From Camelus bactrianus (Eukaryota > Chordata > Mammalia > Artiodactyla > Camelidae), in assembly GCF_048773025.1 (NCBI RefSeq), contig NC_133558.1:40148501-40212500 (forward strand): 64,000 bases of DNA. The letters are read 5' to 3'. The position numbers and the translations under genes were made by a program. The notes beneath the pieces were generated by a model that saw only the letters and a list, made by a program, of their open reading frames with translations, did no database searches and was not told the DNA's origin. This document shows, piece after piece, positions 13,338-26,480 of the stretch. The stretch's first letter is position 1, and each line of letters opens with the position of its first letter.

Positions 13338-13484
13338 GAGGGGGAAGGTATAGATCAAGTGGTAGAGCACATGCTTAGCATGTACAAGGTCCTGGGTTCA
13401 ATCCCTGGTACCTCCTCTAAAAATACATAAATAAATAGACCTAATTATCTCCCCCTACAAAAGATAAATAAAAATTAAAAAAAA
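13338..13484 (+). repeat. Camelid tRNA-derived SINE
   Basis: tRNA-like head with an A-box-like segment (AGTGGTAGAGCAC) and a B-box (GGTTCAATCCC), followed by GGTACCTCC, an AATAAATA-rich body and a CCCCCT segment with an A-rich tail. Flanked by a 13-bp target-site duplication with one mismatch: AGAAGGCAGTTTG at 13323-13335 and AGAAGACAGTTTG at 13485-13497. The family is the one I know from camels and llamas and is the main clue to the host. An RNA polymerase III transcription unit in origin, with no present function shown. Confidence 0.88.
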
Positions 13485-13841
13485 AGAAGACAGTTTGGTA
13501 ATATGTATTATGTATTTTAAAAAATACCCATTGATCTACTGTTTCCACCTTTAATCATTTATCCTCAGGAAATCTTCAGGAAGAACATTTCTTTTACGTG
13601 AATGTTCAGCACATTTGTTTATTATGATAACCAAAAAAGGAGAAGGACTACAAATGTCTAACAATGGAGGCATAATGAAATAAATTCTGGCACATTAACA
13701 TATCAGAAGTTCTGTATAGCCCATTCATAACATAGGGAAACCCCCATAATATAATGTAAAATAGAAGTAAGATACCATCTTTATAGGCAGATTGATGCCA
13801 GTTTTTCAAAGTTAAAGGTAGCATATATTTGTAGATGTGCA

Positions 13842-14236
13842 TGTATTAATTTGCTAGGCCTGCCATAAAAAAAAAAAACTATCTACTGGGTGACTTAAAC
13901 AACAGATATTAATTTTCTCACAGTTCTAGAGGTCGGAAGTCCATGATCAAGGTGTCAGCAGGCTTGGTTTCTCCTGAGACCTCCTCCTTGGTTTGCAGAT
14001 GGCAATCTTCTCACTGTGTTCTCTTGTGGCTTTTTCTCCTTGCACCCCCATCCCTGACGTCTCCTCCTCTTGTAAGGACACCTGTCATACTGGATTAGGG
14101 CCGCATTCTTATGACCTCTTTTAATCTTAATTACCTCTTTAAATGCACTGTCTCCAAATACAGTCGCATTCTAAGGTACTGGGGATTACCACTTCAAAAT
14201 ATGAATTTGGGAGGAACACCATTCAGTCCATAACAG
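13842..14236 (-). mobile_element. Solo LTR of an ERVL-MaLR element (MLT1/MST group), fossil
   Basis: About 395 bp with TGT...ACA-type ends in the reverse orientation. It carries the familiar MaLR phrases in antisense (CTAGAGGTCGGAAGTCCATGA, then AAGGACACCTGTCATACTGG, then TCCAAATACAGTCGCATTCT). No internal region is present, so it is a solo LTR. The subfamily looks like MLT1A/MST. Age is probably on the order of the early placental radiation, from general knowledge of MaLRs. It looks close to full length and sits inside an older L1. Confidence 0.75.
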
Positions 14237-14639
14237 CACATTAAAAAAGAACATAAGGAAGAATGTCAGAATGTTAACAGAGGTTTTCTAGGTGGTGGAA
14301 TTCCAGGCAACTTTTATGTTTTTTATTGTGTTTTTCTGTATTTACACATTTTCATCAGTGAATATGTGTTACTTTTAAAATCAGAAGAAAATTAATGTTT
14401 CTTTACCAAATAAAGCTATTTCCACATCGCTTATCTTAAGGGAGAGACAAGGCAGAGTGGGCAGAGCCTACACCAGTGCCCTGCATGCACCTCAACAACC
14501 CCACTTGCTCCCAAATATAGCCCACTAAGTCAAGAAAAGCCTTGTTTCTGGGTTAAGTAGGGAATATAGTGATTCACCTGATGATTCTACTGAGTAAACG
14601 AAGAGTCCTTGAGAATCTGGATAAAAGATGGCAAACAAA

Positions 14640-14920
14640 GAAGAGTGTATATATTTATATACACACTGTATGATTCCATTTGTAAAGCATTCTAGATCTT
14701 GGAAACTAATATATAGTGACAGAAGGCAGATCCACACTTCTCTGGGGCTGGGGAGGATACAAAGGGGCATGAGGGAACTTTTGAGGATGATGGAAACATT
14801 TGTTATCTTGACTATGCTAATAGCTTCATGAGTGTACACATGTCTAACTCATCCAAGTGTACTTTTCAACTGTGTGCAGCTTACTGTATCACTTACATCC
14901 CAAGAAAGATGTTTAAAGAT
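14640..14920 (+). repeat. Old L1M 3' UTR, plus strand
   Basis: ACACTGTATGATTCCATTTG, GGGGCTGGGGAGGATACAAA and GGGGCATGAGGGAACTTTTG are typical of L1ME/L1MC-type 3' UTRs. Related copies lie at 43700-43860 and 44035-44600. Confidence 0.65.
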
Positions 14921-16039
14921 GGGAAGAGGGAAGTGGAAGGAAAGATTTCAATGGGCTTTATGTTATTACTTATTTATTAAAACAGTGATGTGAGGGCTGT
15001 GGTTTCCATGCATCACATGAAACCTTTGGAATCTGGAGGCTGTTGCAGCAGACTGCTGTATAAAATGTCTTGGAAGGGGCTGTCTAAACCTTAATGGCAT
15101 TTTCCTGCCTTATAATTCAGCATAACAGGGGTTGGGCGTGTCACCGACTTGAGTAAAATTAAGTGATTGTATGATGTATGGGGCCTGGTAGGTGAGCCGG
15201 TCTGTGACACAGCGATCTTTTTGGACTTACTGGCTTGTTAATATTGTCACGATGAGTATGTTTCTTTTATAGCTGCATTCGATACTTATCCTTTTAAAGA
15301 CAGGAATCGGTACAGTGCTACAAGAGAGAAACGTACTTAAAAATCACAACATTACCTGTGGTAAAATTATCATAAAAACTACCTGGTACTCAAGCAGAGG
15401 ATTACTTCAGTTCTGCCCTCATAATGGCAGGAAATGGTCGTCGGTAAAGTTTTCCATGAAGCTGTGATGAAATCAACTAAAATGGTGATAAAGTGGAACG
15501 TAAAAGTGAGGGGCTCAAGTGAGATGTAAAAGCACAGAAGGTGTTAGAATGTTCAAATTAGAATCTTCAGGAAATGAGTCTGTAAAATATTAAGTATGAA
15601 TTGATTGAGTCCTCAGTTGAGAACTGTCGGCAGTGCAGGCAAGTCTCGCCGCTGTGGGCGGTGGACCTCCCCCGAAGCGCCCCCCCCCGCCCCCATCCTG
15701 ACTGGGTGGCTACCATTTTGCTAATAGCCGGAGGAGCTGGACAGCAGAGAAATGGTCTTTGGTGGCAAATGATAGTTTAAGAAAGGGCTTGGAGCCCTAT
15801 TTTCTTTCATTCTTGCTCAAAACCAAGGAACCTGTCACCCCAAGAGCATTATTATTCTTTTTCCCAGTGATCCTTTGATGAATTAATGTTCAGTAGATGC
15901 CTGTTATAGAAAATTGGAAGCACACCCCGGTGAAACCTCAGTGAGCTGTGGAAGCACACTAAAATATATATCATCAGGGTATTTTTTATATTATAGACAC
16001 AACTTTTATATTGATACTATGTTCCGAATGTCACGTCTA

Positions 16040-16760
16040 TTCCCTTCTTGCCACCACTGCTGCTACCACCCTAATGCGCACCCCCCTTCAAGTCTCCCCT
16101 GCACTGCTGTCAGGCCTGCCTGCTCAGCAGCGTCCCTGCATCCTCTCTGGTCCTTCTCATTGTTCTCCACGCTCCTGTTGGGACACTCGTTTGCTCAGAA
16201 TCACTCAGAGCCTTTCTACCTTCTTAGGGTAAAGCTCACAATCATCACCGTGGCCTGCAGGCCCTGCATGATCAGGTGCCTGTGTACTTCATCTGTACCA
16301 GTCCCCATGTAGCTCTCTGCATTCCGGCCACAGCTGCCCTTCTATTGCTGGAATGCACCGTGCGTTCCCTGACCACAGGACAGGGCTTTGCACTTGCCAC
16401 CCTCTTTGGAATGCTTCTTGCCCTCTGCTCACCCTCACCCTCACCTCATCGTACCCCACCCCCTTTATCTCAGCAACTTCCTGTTGATCCTTTAAGTTTC
16501 AGCTTAAATGTCACTTCTGAAGAAAAGCTTTGCCTGACCTTCTACCCCCGGTGTAGGTTAAAGTTTCTTTGTATGATGCTGATAGATCTGGGGCTTTTTC
16601 TTTAGAGAACTTAGTTTCATTTGTAAGTTTACATTTGTTTCATGTGATTTGATAATAGAAGGGACTGTGTCTGTTTTATTCACTGCTGTACTCCCAGCAT
16701 GTGGAATCCCGATATTCAGTAAATGTTTGCTGGGTAGGTAGATGGACAGAGGATGGACAG
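16040..16760 (+). repeat. L2 LINE 3' portion
   Basis: Sense L2 sequence through most of the 3' end: CACTGCTGCTACCACCCTAA, GTAAAGCTCACAATCATCAC, GGCCTGCAGGCCCTGCATGA, CAGGGCTTTGCACTTGCCAC, TTAAATGTCACTTCTGAAG, and the terminal ACTGCTGTACTCCCAGCAT...CAGTAAATGTTTGCTGG. Open frames here are relics of the L2 reverse-transcriptase tail and its 3' region. Confidence 0.85.
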
Positions 16761-17299
16761 ACAGGTGGAAGGAAGGAATGATGAGGACCAGAAGATCAAT
16801 GCAGTTGCTGGTTCCCATTCTGCGGCTGATTTGTTGTGTAATAAGTAAGACATAATCTGTCTGAGCCTCCAATTTCTCAGCTATAAAATGAAAAAAACTA
16901 ACCTAATGATCTGTTCTTTTCTTTTTGAACAAGTGTCCTTTTGGTGTAGATGGTTGTGTTCATCATTTACCTTAGGTCATGGTACATCGTCCAAGCAAGG
17001 CCTCCTCTTTTATTTATATTTCTTCATCTCTGTTGAGCCCCACTCTTGCTCCCCTCCCCGCGGGACTATCTCTAATATGTTTGACTGTGTCCTCAATGAT
17101 CACACGTATTTGGAAAATCTGTAACGTTATGGGATTGTGTATGTGTTTTAATTGTCAAAATGTTTTTATGCTAGAAGTCTTACTCCTTTTCAGACTTTTC
17201 TCATCTAATATTATATTTTTATGACCCACACATCATTATTTCTTAATGTTATTCAGTATTTCATCATAATAATTCTGAATATATTTTTAGTGAATTTAG

Positions 17300-17395
17300 G
17301 TAGCCCTTATTTGCCAGACACTAAGGTCTTTACATAAAATCACTTAACCTTCACAAAGTCTTGTAAGGTAGATAGTGTTAATAGCTCTCTCACCT
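17300..17395 (+). repeat. MIR SINE fragment
   Basis: TTTGCCAGACACTAAGGTCTTTACAT...CACTTAACCTTCACAAAGTC...GTAAGGTAGATAGTGTTAAT matches the core of MIR, which is mammal-wide and old. Confidence 0.6.
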
Positions 17396-17439
17396 GTTTC
17401 ATGCACCCCCCTGGCGACGGAGCCCTAGGTGGCCTTCAG

Positions 17440-17775
17440 CTTCTTGCTTTCAAAAACAATGCTGCAGTGAATTTCTGTGTTTCCGTTTCCTTTGTATCTG
17501 CGTGAGGATTTTTCTGAGACCTGTATTCAAATGCACGACCCCTGTGTACTAAAGTACATACGTCTAAGCACGCACGTCTTTAATTTTGATCCGTGCTGCC
17601 AGATTGCCTTTCTGCAGGGCAGTGCCAGTTTGTGCTCCCTCCACCAGGAGTGCATGAGAGCCCTGTTTCTCCACGTGTCCACACCCACACTAAACATATA
17701 TGTTCTCCTACTCTTTGCCATTATGATGGCCTTAAAGTAGTGTCTCGTTGTTGTTTTGACCTGCATTTCTCTGAT
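17440..17775 (-). repeat. Old L1M fragment, minus strand
   Basis: AACAATGCTGCAGTGAATTT, CCAGATTGCCTTTCTGCAGG, CCACCAGGAGTGCATGAGAG and TGTCTCGTTGTTGTTTTGAC are the reverse complement of L1 ORF2 end sequence. Confidence 0.7.
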
Positions 17776-17786
17776 TACCCATGTTT

Positions 17787-17965
17787 TGGTTTGCCACTGC
17801 TGCTGCTGCTACCCTAGAGGAAACCTCCACCATGTCTCCTCACTACTGCCCTCATCTGCCTACTCATGGGTCTCCCGGCATCCTCTCTAATCCTCATTGT
17901 CCTCCACGCTCCGGCTGGAGTAATCTTATTGGAACACTCCTTTGCTCAAAATCACTCTTTAATCC
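17787..17965 (+). repeat. Second L2 fragment
   Basis: CCACTGCTGCTGCTGCTACC, then CTCACTACTGCCCTCATCTG, GGTCTCCCGGCATCCTCTCT and CCTCCACGCTCCGGCTGGAG. It covers the same part of L2 as 16050-16210, so it is a separate insertion and not a continuation. Confidence 0.7.
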
Positions 17966-18118
17966 ACTGAAATGGTAGATGTTCTGATCATGATCCATAC
18001 TTGCATTCCTAGGATAATTACTACTTGGACATATGTATTTTCTAAATAATTATTGGATTTGTTGGCTAATAATTATTTTAGAGTTTTTAGACCTATTTTC
18101 TGAAAGTGAGCCTATAAA

Positions 18119-18192
18119 AATTTTTTTTTATTGAAGTATAGTCAGTTACAATGTGTCAATTTCTGGTGTACAGCACAATGTCCTAGTCATGC

Positions 18193-18230
<38 letters not shown>

Positions 18231-18350
18231 GTTTGTTTTCATATCCTTTTTCATTAAAGGTTATTACAAGATACTGAATGTAGTTCCCTGTGCTATATGG
18301 AAGAAATTTGTTTTTTTATCTATTTTTATATGTAGTGGTTAACATTTGGG
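18119..18350 (-). repeat. Younger L1 3' end, minus strand, with target-site duplication
   Basis: Poly-T start, TTGAAGTATAGTCAGTTACA, TTTCTGGTGTACAGCACAAT and GAATGTAGTTCCCTGTGCTA form the antisense 3' UTR of the L1 family that is young in this genome. Flanked by GCCTATAAA at 18110-18118 and 18351-18359. Carries an internal (TA)n microsatellite at 18193-18222. Confidence 0.8.
18193..18222. repeat. (TA)n microsatellite
   Basis: About 14 TA dinucleotides within the L1 3' UTR. Confidence 0.9.
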
Positions 18351-20224
18351 GCCTATAAATTTCTTTTCTTATCCTGTCTCTAAATAATTTTATAACCAAA
18401 GTTATATTAAAATGACTTGAGAAGCTTTCCCTACTTTTTTCTGGATCAATATTTAGTAAGATGTAAATGATCTATTCCTTGAACTAAGTGGTCCTTAAGG
18501 TTCCTTTTTAACTATAAATGTGATGACTTGATGAGCTACCGTGGCTGTGAGTTTCTCACCAGTGCGTCACTGATTGTGTGGGTGTCAAGCAGATTCACAT
18601 GTTTCCAAGAGCTCAGTGATGTCAGAAGGGATTAACCTACTATGGGCACAAAATGGTATGTTTTCCAAATGGACTGAAATGGGGGTTCCATAGTCAATTG
18701 GTATCTATTTTTATTCATTTGTTTTATTAAATTTTAGTCACAAAACTTTTGGTGTATAAGCTGTACCTAATGGGTTATAAAGGACCCCTCCTAGAGTCCT
18801 CCCACCCCAGCTGATTTACTGGACTCTAGTTTCCTTCCCCATAGAAACACGATGCTTTATGTTACTTCCTCCTGTCTTTCCTGCCGCACTCTTCTCCTTC
18901 CTGTCTGTCTAATTTGTATGGCTCTAGAGGGGAATTGGGTTCTTTGAGCCTAAAGACAAAGAAATTGCCCTAAGAGTTAGTTTTGGCAAGATTGGAATAG
19001 TGGATTGCAGAGAGAAGGGATTTGATCTCTGCAAATTGTCAGGTGATAGGAAAGAAATTCTCCTGCTGGTATGGAGTATCATGATGGAGAGATTCTAGGG
19101 TAGACACAGGGTGTTGGTGGCAGCACCCAGTGGTTTTAAAGAAGTTGGGCGGGGCACACTCAGTCTCATCAGTTTAAGCTACTTCAGTAAGCTTTGCATC
19201 ATGAGTCTCTGAATCTCACTCTCAGAGATAGAATGAAATCAGAACACTTGATATTGCTATTCAGACCTCTCTCATTCTTCTTAGTACATGTTACTTTAAA
19301 CTGTAGTAGTAATTTTCATATGTTATTTTTATTTCTCATTTGGCTGAGGACACAGAGCATGCAGAGAAGATTATTCATCAGACTGTGACTACCTGGCATA
19401 CACAGTCCATATAATGATAGTTAAGCTGAGATCCAGAGACTGACAAACTATAAAATCTAAAAGGCAGAATTTCTTACAGTAGATGGTTATAATAATTTTA
19501 TATCTCAGTATTTTACATATGTGACATTTTGTATAATAAACAATTAACTGCCTGCTTTTGGCATTTTAAAGTTAATGTGGAGAGAGTTATAAAACAGATA
19601 CTGTAAACATCACCTCCCAAAGTGAAGTGCTAAATGGCTCTGGCCTCTGGGAGGGTGAGACCTAATTATTCCTCATAGTGCACTCTGTACCTTTTTACTG
19701 CCAGTTTGGGTTTCATTGTCTTTGATAAACAAGATAATTGATATAAATGAGTGTGATCCTGTAAAATGGTCCCCCAGTTGCAGGTTTTCATGCTGGAGGT
19801 ATAATTTTCTTTGTGGCACATTACTGTTAATCTTTAAATGGGTGGGTTGGTAATCTGCCTTTCATACGAGGACATTAGGTGAGTTTCTCCTGATAAAAAC
19901 ACTGAGTGCAACCAGGGCACAAGAACAAATGACTTATGATCCCACTGATGAGCAAGAGTGCATGGATTTTTGAATGCAAGAGAACGACCCTGGAGGTGAA
20001 AAGGAGGTGCAGTCCCCTCAGGAAGAGGACAGAGTCAGTGTGTGCTCAAAGAGGGGTCCGGCCACGCTCGGCTTCTCCTCCTGCCCCAGCCCCAGCTCTT
20101 AGCACTTCAAATGCTGATGTTGCACTGGCTGACCTACTGCTGAAGATCTCAAGCAAGGAAGGCCTAATGTGCTTTCTTCTCTTATTTGGTGGAAAAGGAC
20201 TGAAGCTTTGCAAAACCACTATTT

Positions 20225-20560
20225 TAAAAATATATTTATTTATTTAAAATTTAAACAGAATCTTTTATTGAAAACTTACTGATTTGCAATGTCGTATTAG
20301 TTTCTGGTGTACAACAAAGTTATTCAGTTTTACATACATATATTCTTTTTCATTATAGGCCATTACAAGACATTGAATGTAGTTCCCTGTGCTCTACAGT
20401 GGGACCTTGTTTTTTTAATCTATCTTATGTATAGTAGTTAGTATCTGCTAATCCCAAACTCCTAATTTATCTCTCCCCAACTCCTTTTCCCCTTTGGTAA
20501 CTCTAAGTTTGTTTTTTGGGTCTGTGAGTCTGTTTCTCAATACTACTATGTTTAATTAAT
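20225..20560 (-). repeat. L1 3' end, minus strand
   Basis: ATATTTATTTATTTAAAAT tail, TTTCTGGTGTACAACAAAGT, GACATTGAATGTAGTTCCCT and TCTGTGAGTCTGTTTCTCAA, the same 3' UTR family as 18119-18350 but longer and more diverged. Confidence 0.8.
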
Positions 20561-21834
20561 CCTCAGCATTTTCAGTCTTCTGTTGGAAGGCTCTCTTTAG
20601 GAATTGTCAAGGGATGTATGTTTGCACCCAGTGGGGAAGTCTGGAGTAAAATCATTGACAGTTTGCTTTGAAGAACCCATTTCTCTTTGTGTATAAAGTA
20701 CAAGGAAGAGTGAATGAAAAAGTGGGCAAACACTTATGACTTCTCTTAGGCGAGCGTTATGCAGCTTAGCACTCGGAATCTTCGTAGTTTAAAAAAGTAA
20801 TAAATAATGAATAAATATTTACTTGTCTAGGCATCTAAAATTTAGTTTTAAAAACGAATTTAAGCTCATGGCGAGGAAAACCATGGTGAAATGAGATTTC
20901 TCCCAGGACTGTTCTCTTTGGCAGTGTTATCACACAGCCTTTCAAAGATCCAGCATGCTAAGGGTAGTTTGCTGTCCAGTTGAATGTCATCTCTTCACTG
21001 AATGGATGGGCTGTCTCCCTCCCTCTCACTCACTCTGGAAAGGTTAGCCTTTCTTCAGAGTAGTACAGGTTTTTCCAGCAACATCTGTCAACTTGGCAAT
21101 GAGCACACCCTAAGGAAATTATGAACATTTGAAGACCATCTAAATACTGTAGAGGACCTTTCCTCTCCCTCTTCTCTCCTCTCTCCCTGCTCCCCCTCCT
21201 GACTTCCCCCAGGAAGAGTAGAGCACCCACGTAGCATTTATCACTGTCCATATCACTGATAAATTGTAAGCCTATTTATGTCTGATTTTTTTTAAAATGT
21301 ATTTTGTTTTTGATTTGTTCACTCGGTTGTGATGGCTCTTGAAACCTCAAAGCAGTGACTGTCCTAGAAGGCAGACTGTGGGCAGACCCCTTTGTTTAAT
21401 GAGAAGAGATCCCCAGCCACTGCACTGTTAGCGCAAAGAGCCTCCTTTGGTCTTATGACTCGGATGATCTTGATCTGATTCAGTAGGTCAGAAATTGCTG
21501 TGCCCAGCAAATATCGACCAGAAGGAACTGCTTTCTTGGTTATTCTGAAACTGCCAGCTGCATATTACACTAGCAGGTGCTAATAGTTTTTTTCGCTGGT
21601 CAGTAGAATTGTTATTGGTTCTTCCTTCCCCTGCCACCTATTCTTGGACAATTACAGGGTGGCTCATGAGAATAAACATCTCCCCTCTTGGGTAATACCC
21701 AGATTTCTGAAATGCTGGTCTCACCACCCTTTCCATCTAGAGAAAGGTCTGGCTCTCGTGGTTAGGGAAGTACCAAGCCTGGATCTTATGATTCTCTGGA
21801 AATCTGAAGATGCTTCTGTAAACACGATCTAATT

Positions 21835-21990
21835 TATTCTTTCAATATTCATAAGAAGGTAGAGAGAAGGGTTTATTCTCCTTATGGGTAAAGAAGCTGA
21901 GTTATGGGGCAGTTCAGTGGTCTCCTCGAGATTGCGTAGGAAACGGCTTACAGAACTGAGTTTTTCAGGTACCTGCCTTCCAGTCCATTG
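21835..21990 (+). repeat. Probable MIR fragment
   Basis: TTATTCTCCTTATGGGTAAAGAAGCTGAG...AGTGGTCTCCTCGAGATTGCGTAG...CCTTCCAGTCCATTGCC follows the layout of the MIR core and tail, diverged. Confidence 0.45.
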
Positions 21991-23091
21991 CCTTGTCCAG
22001 TGGACGATTGAGCTGTGGGCAGGCAGGAGGAGCAGACATTTTTCCCCTCTCAGAATTAAGTACATAGCATGATGCAAAGAGAGCTAGAACTCAGAAATAA
22101 GACAGCTACCAACATGCTTATTATAAAGCTCTGTTTAAAAATACTTGGACCCACTTTTCATTTCCCAAAGCACTAAGTGTAAACCATTAAAAGAATAATT
22201 AATTGAAAATAGTAGCAAAAGGTGGTTTTTAAATTGCCTTTTATTGTATTTTACACAAAACTTTCCATCACACAGCGTAAGTCTACTGGAAAACATGATT
22301 CTGTTGCCTCAATCTAGATTAATTTTGGCCTCCAGAAGGCAGTGTAAATTGTATGTGTTGCTGAGGTTTTTTTTCTGATAACTCCTTTACTGAGGAGTAT
22401 GAATAAAGTTGTTCCAGGTCATTTGCAAGACTTTGATTGTCAGTCTTTGAAGCTAGGTAGACAAAGTTCCCCAGAGACCCCCAGTTTACCTGTTGGGGAG
22501 GCAAAGCCTCAGTCTCCCCCAGGGGATAGCTCAACTTCCCCACAGCCCTGGGCTGGCCCCCCCAGGCTAAAACAGGGAGAGCCCAGGAAGGCAAGTTTTC
22601 CCTCAGGCGTCCTGTGGGGTTGGATTAGAGTCTCCATTCTGAGAGCTCAATATTCAGAAGTTAACATTCACATTTACTGGTATGTTTCTTCTAAATTTCA
22701 GTCACACTCCCTTGAGATTCTCAGAGAGTCTTTCTTTCCCAGACAACTCAATCCAGGATGGTTTGTGGGAACTAAGATATTTGTAAGTTTGGTGTCATTT
22801 CCAACCTTTTTCTCTCCGCCTCCAAAGTCTGTTGCAGGAAGTTGCTGCCAAAGTGGAATTTTAGGAGCATACTGGACACAGATCTGATTGTAAAAATGTA
22901 CAGAACTCCACTAATGTTTGAATGCCTCACTGCTGATAACTATTGTTAGTAGAAACTCAAATTTTACATTTATTGATAATGTTAAAGGACCATCATTCAG
23001 GATCTTAAGACTCAAGAGTTAGCCATTATCCCAGAATCATTCTGACTTAAAATTGTTAAAGTTTGAATCAGATGCATCTTCCAGCTTAAAA

Positions 23092-23130
23092 TTAAAAAAA
23101 AAAAGAAAGAAAGAAAGAAAGAAAAAGAGA
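23092..23130. repeat. (GAAA)n tract
   Basis: A-rich start followed by about five GAAA units. A simple repeat. Confidence 0.85.
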
Positions 23131-26100
23131 AAAGCTCTATTTTGTTAAAGGATGTCAAAAATTTCCTTGCAAACCACAACTTCTTTTGTGGACATTTTAA
23201 AAACCTTTGGACATCCTTTGTTCTGTGCTTAACATGAATGAGAAATATTCCCTCAAGCTATGGTGACATCTCTTATCTCGAGTCACAGAATTGTGGCCTG
23301 ACAAGACCTTTCAGCCAGTAACATGGAACAAAAATAACTCTGTTGATTTCAGCATCTTTTAGGACATAAGGAAAAATAAATCCATGTAGAACTCTTATGA
23401 TACTACTCATAGAAAAGATGCCCTTCACATTACAACTTTAAAAAAATTTTTTGAGAAACCATTTCCAAAACTTGCAAGACAGATTTCAATGACTCTCTGT
23501 ATGTTAGGTATTTCCCTCAGCTTGAATACCTTGTCCTGATGCAGGGGGCAGATGTAACTCTCTTTCTCTGACACATCATGTCCAGAGAAAAAGGGAAGCA
23601 TCACCCCAATGAGATACTGCCTTTTAGTTCAAATACAGAACGGAATGTTTGGGATATCTTTTTTCTTACATCTGGAAATTCCTTTGTCTGAAATTTAAAG
23701 GGCCTTGCCTGCAGAGTGAATCCCTCTTTGATACACTGCAGTGGTTACTGGTGTTAAACATCTGATGCTTGATGCTTGAAGGTCTTTTTGAATTGAAGTT
23801 TTTCACAGCTAAAACCTCCAGTGTGAATGCTGGAGTTTGAAAACTACACAAAGAGAGTAAACCTCCTAAGCAGTCGGTTCTGGAACATGCTTTCTCTCAA
23901 AGGCCCCAGGGTAAGAGAGAATTCACTGATCCTGGTGAACTTGCACGTTTGAGACCCACAGCCCCCACCTGACCCCCCATCTCAACTTTGCTCCTGGGAA
24001 TAGCCACCTCTGATTTCTCATCTTCGTCTTCTAGAAAACTGCCATTTTCTCTGAAATGTTTGGTGCTCTAGCTTGATGAAGTTATAAAGTTTGCATATTT
24101 TGGGAGGAGGGAAAGCCACACTGAAAGTTTGGAAAGGTGTTAACTCTTCCTGTCACTGGCTAAATAGAGCCCAGCGTAATTGTCAAAAGTCCTTGCAATC
24201 TCAAGATATGGTGTGATTTGGGCGACCTTGGCAATGTCAGAACTGGCGCTGTAACAGGAATGATGAGAACGCTGAGGTGTATACTAACTGAAACAGACAG
24301 AAGTGAGAACAGGAGAAAGGGAAAGAGGCTCAGAGAAATGCGGCTCCTGCTTCAGAAGGCATGGTCTCGTTTCTTCCCGTGGGCTTCGCACAGCAGATAT
24401 GGAGAGGTGGTCACTACTGAGTCCTTTGCAGTTATGTTAGGAAGCAGGCTTTTCACAGAGCTGGGAACTGGGGTAAAATTTGGGGAAGGAAGTGTTTATA
24501 AAGGGTTTTTCTTTAGCGATATAGTATACGGTTTTTTTAACTTGATGGCTAAAACTAGGAATTACTGTAACTCGTAGCCAGTGTTGCAGAATGCATTTCC
24601 GTAGCTTTTTGATAGATTTCAAGGAAGACAGGCTTATGCTCCAATTAGCTGTTGTTCTTTTACAGCTGTTCAGACGTAACAGCTGTGAGTATTTCTTCCT
24701 GTAGAGTAGGTTGACAGGAGGTTGGATCTCAGCCGGGTTGGAAGGTTGCCTGCTCAGCAGCAAGTTCCTCTGCAGGCCTAGGAATGGGCCCCTAGGGGGT
24801 GAGTTCCTCTTTCTAAAAAAGTGTAGGTCTGTATAGGGGAATATCTATGTGTGGCCTTAAGCTACTGTCCTAGGTGTCTTTGTGAAGGATATACTTTGTA
24901 TCTCTGAAACTCTTGGCAATGGAAAAGAATCTAGTCTGAGTCTATTAAGCACCTGATGACTGTGTGAACCACTGCGCTGTTAGAAAAGAATTTGTCCTGA
25001 AAACAGCCAGGAAACACTGAATGAAGCCCAACACAAGCACTGTTTTTGAAGATGACAGTCCCCTCTAAGTGCTAAGTGCTATTTCATTTTTTAAAAATCT
25101 GCTTCAAGTGGGTTTTTCCCCATACCTCTCAAAGGTGATCTCTGGAGACAGTTAAATAACATGTCAGTGTTATCTTTAAATATAGCTGGTACAGGTGGCG
25201 CTCAGGTCATGTCCTAGTGAAGTAATACTGCCTTTTAAAACATGTATTACTCCTGAATTAAATTTACGGGCAGATTGTTGGCCACCCCTGGTGCTGCGTA
25301 AGAACAGAGAACAGTAAAATTGTTTTCAAATCACTTTTTCTGCAGTTCCCCACAGTCTGAGTCATCCCAATATTCATACACTTGCAGAATGTATACACTT
25401 TGTTAACATGCAGCTTTTGCATTCAGTAGCAGCAAATTAAATTCGTCTGAGCAGAACTGCTATTGTACAGAGGGGGAAAAGTAATTTCTGCTCAGGCACT
25501 TCCCCTTTGCCTTTGCTCCTAGCACAGGCTTTTGTAATAATAGGTATGTAGCTGAAGAATGGCAAAGGAAAACCAGAAAGACACAGACTCAGGATGCTGG
25601 ATTTTGGCAGGATGGTTTTGTAAACAAAGTGACACAAATTGGGGCAGAAATTCCCAGTGGGACAAGGGAGGAAACTGGAAGACTGGAAATACAGCACAAA
25701 GCTGAGTCCCATCCAGATGGTGTTTTTAATAAGTTTATCAGACGCATATGAAAGACGGTAATGAACATTCAAGTGGGGAGTGGCCCGACCCCTGCGAGAC
25801 GGAGAAACAGTATGGCACCTTCTGTGCATTGCAGTCAGTTAGAATCAGTCTCTAATTTTTCCCAGGAAAAAACACCACAGAACTTATCCAAACCATTGAG
25901 TAATTATTAGGCAGTCCAACTAGCCAGGCTGAGGTTTGTGTTTCTAGGAAGAAGAATTAATAACAGAATTATTTCCTGCTGAAATGGAGGAAGGGGCCTG
26001 TGACATCTGGGTCAAACCTCTTCTGTGAGGACGCCTCTAGTGTGACTAAAGCAGATAGGATACCATCAGGCATAAAAGAGCATTTATAGTCTTTAAAAGC

Positions 26101-26480
26101 GTAATTGTTATGTACATTCCTCCTCTTCCTCCTGTTCTGCCCCAAATGGTTTCTCCATGAGAAAATATTTTAGTCTACTATGAATAACCAAACTTGCAGT
26201 ATGTGGCATAAACTTTTAGGTGAAGAGAAGTTGAGAGAGCTGAAGGTGTGCGTATGCTTCTAAAGCAGCTCTTCTGCAGTGGGCATGTTTTTCTTTTTAC
26301 TGTTTAGGTCAGGACCCAGAGATTGATCATATTTTACTTTTCTAAGAAAACTTTCCCTGAGAAAGCAATTTTTTTTCTGCTTTATTCAGTAACTTTTAGA
26401 CATTCTAGCTTTGGGTAAGGAGCTATGTTAAGCAAGGTTAAGTGTCACAACCTACATAGGAGTGATTTTCCAGCTCTGAT

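Larger units (their letters stand above)
13250..14410 (+). repeat. Old L1M 3' end, plus strand, with nested insertions
   Basis: Sense L1 3' region: TTTGGTAATATGTATTATGT near 13494, ATGTCTAACAATGGAGGCAT near 13653, then TGTTAACAGAGGTTTTCTAG near 14273 and ATTTACACATTTTCATCAGTG near 14340, ending in an A-rich tail. The copy is interrupted by a camelid SINE at 13338 and by a MaLR LTR at 13842, so it predates both. Confidence 0.65.
17985..18460 (-). repeat. Old L1M ORF2 fragment, minus strand, split by a younger L1
   Basis: Antisense ORF2 text before (CTTGCATTCCTAGGATAATT, TTGGATTTGTTGGCTAATAA) and after (TTCTTATCCTGTCTCTAAAT) a younger L1 tail at 18119-18350. Confidence 0.6.

Noticed and set aside
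13338-13420. A tRNA gene
   Set aside because: The A- and B-box-like parts belong to a SINE with a non-tRNA body, A-rich tail and target-site duplication; no intact cloverleaf.
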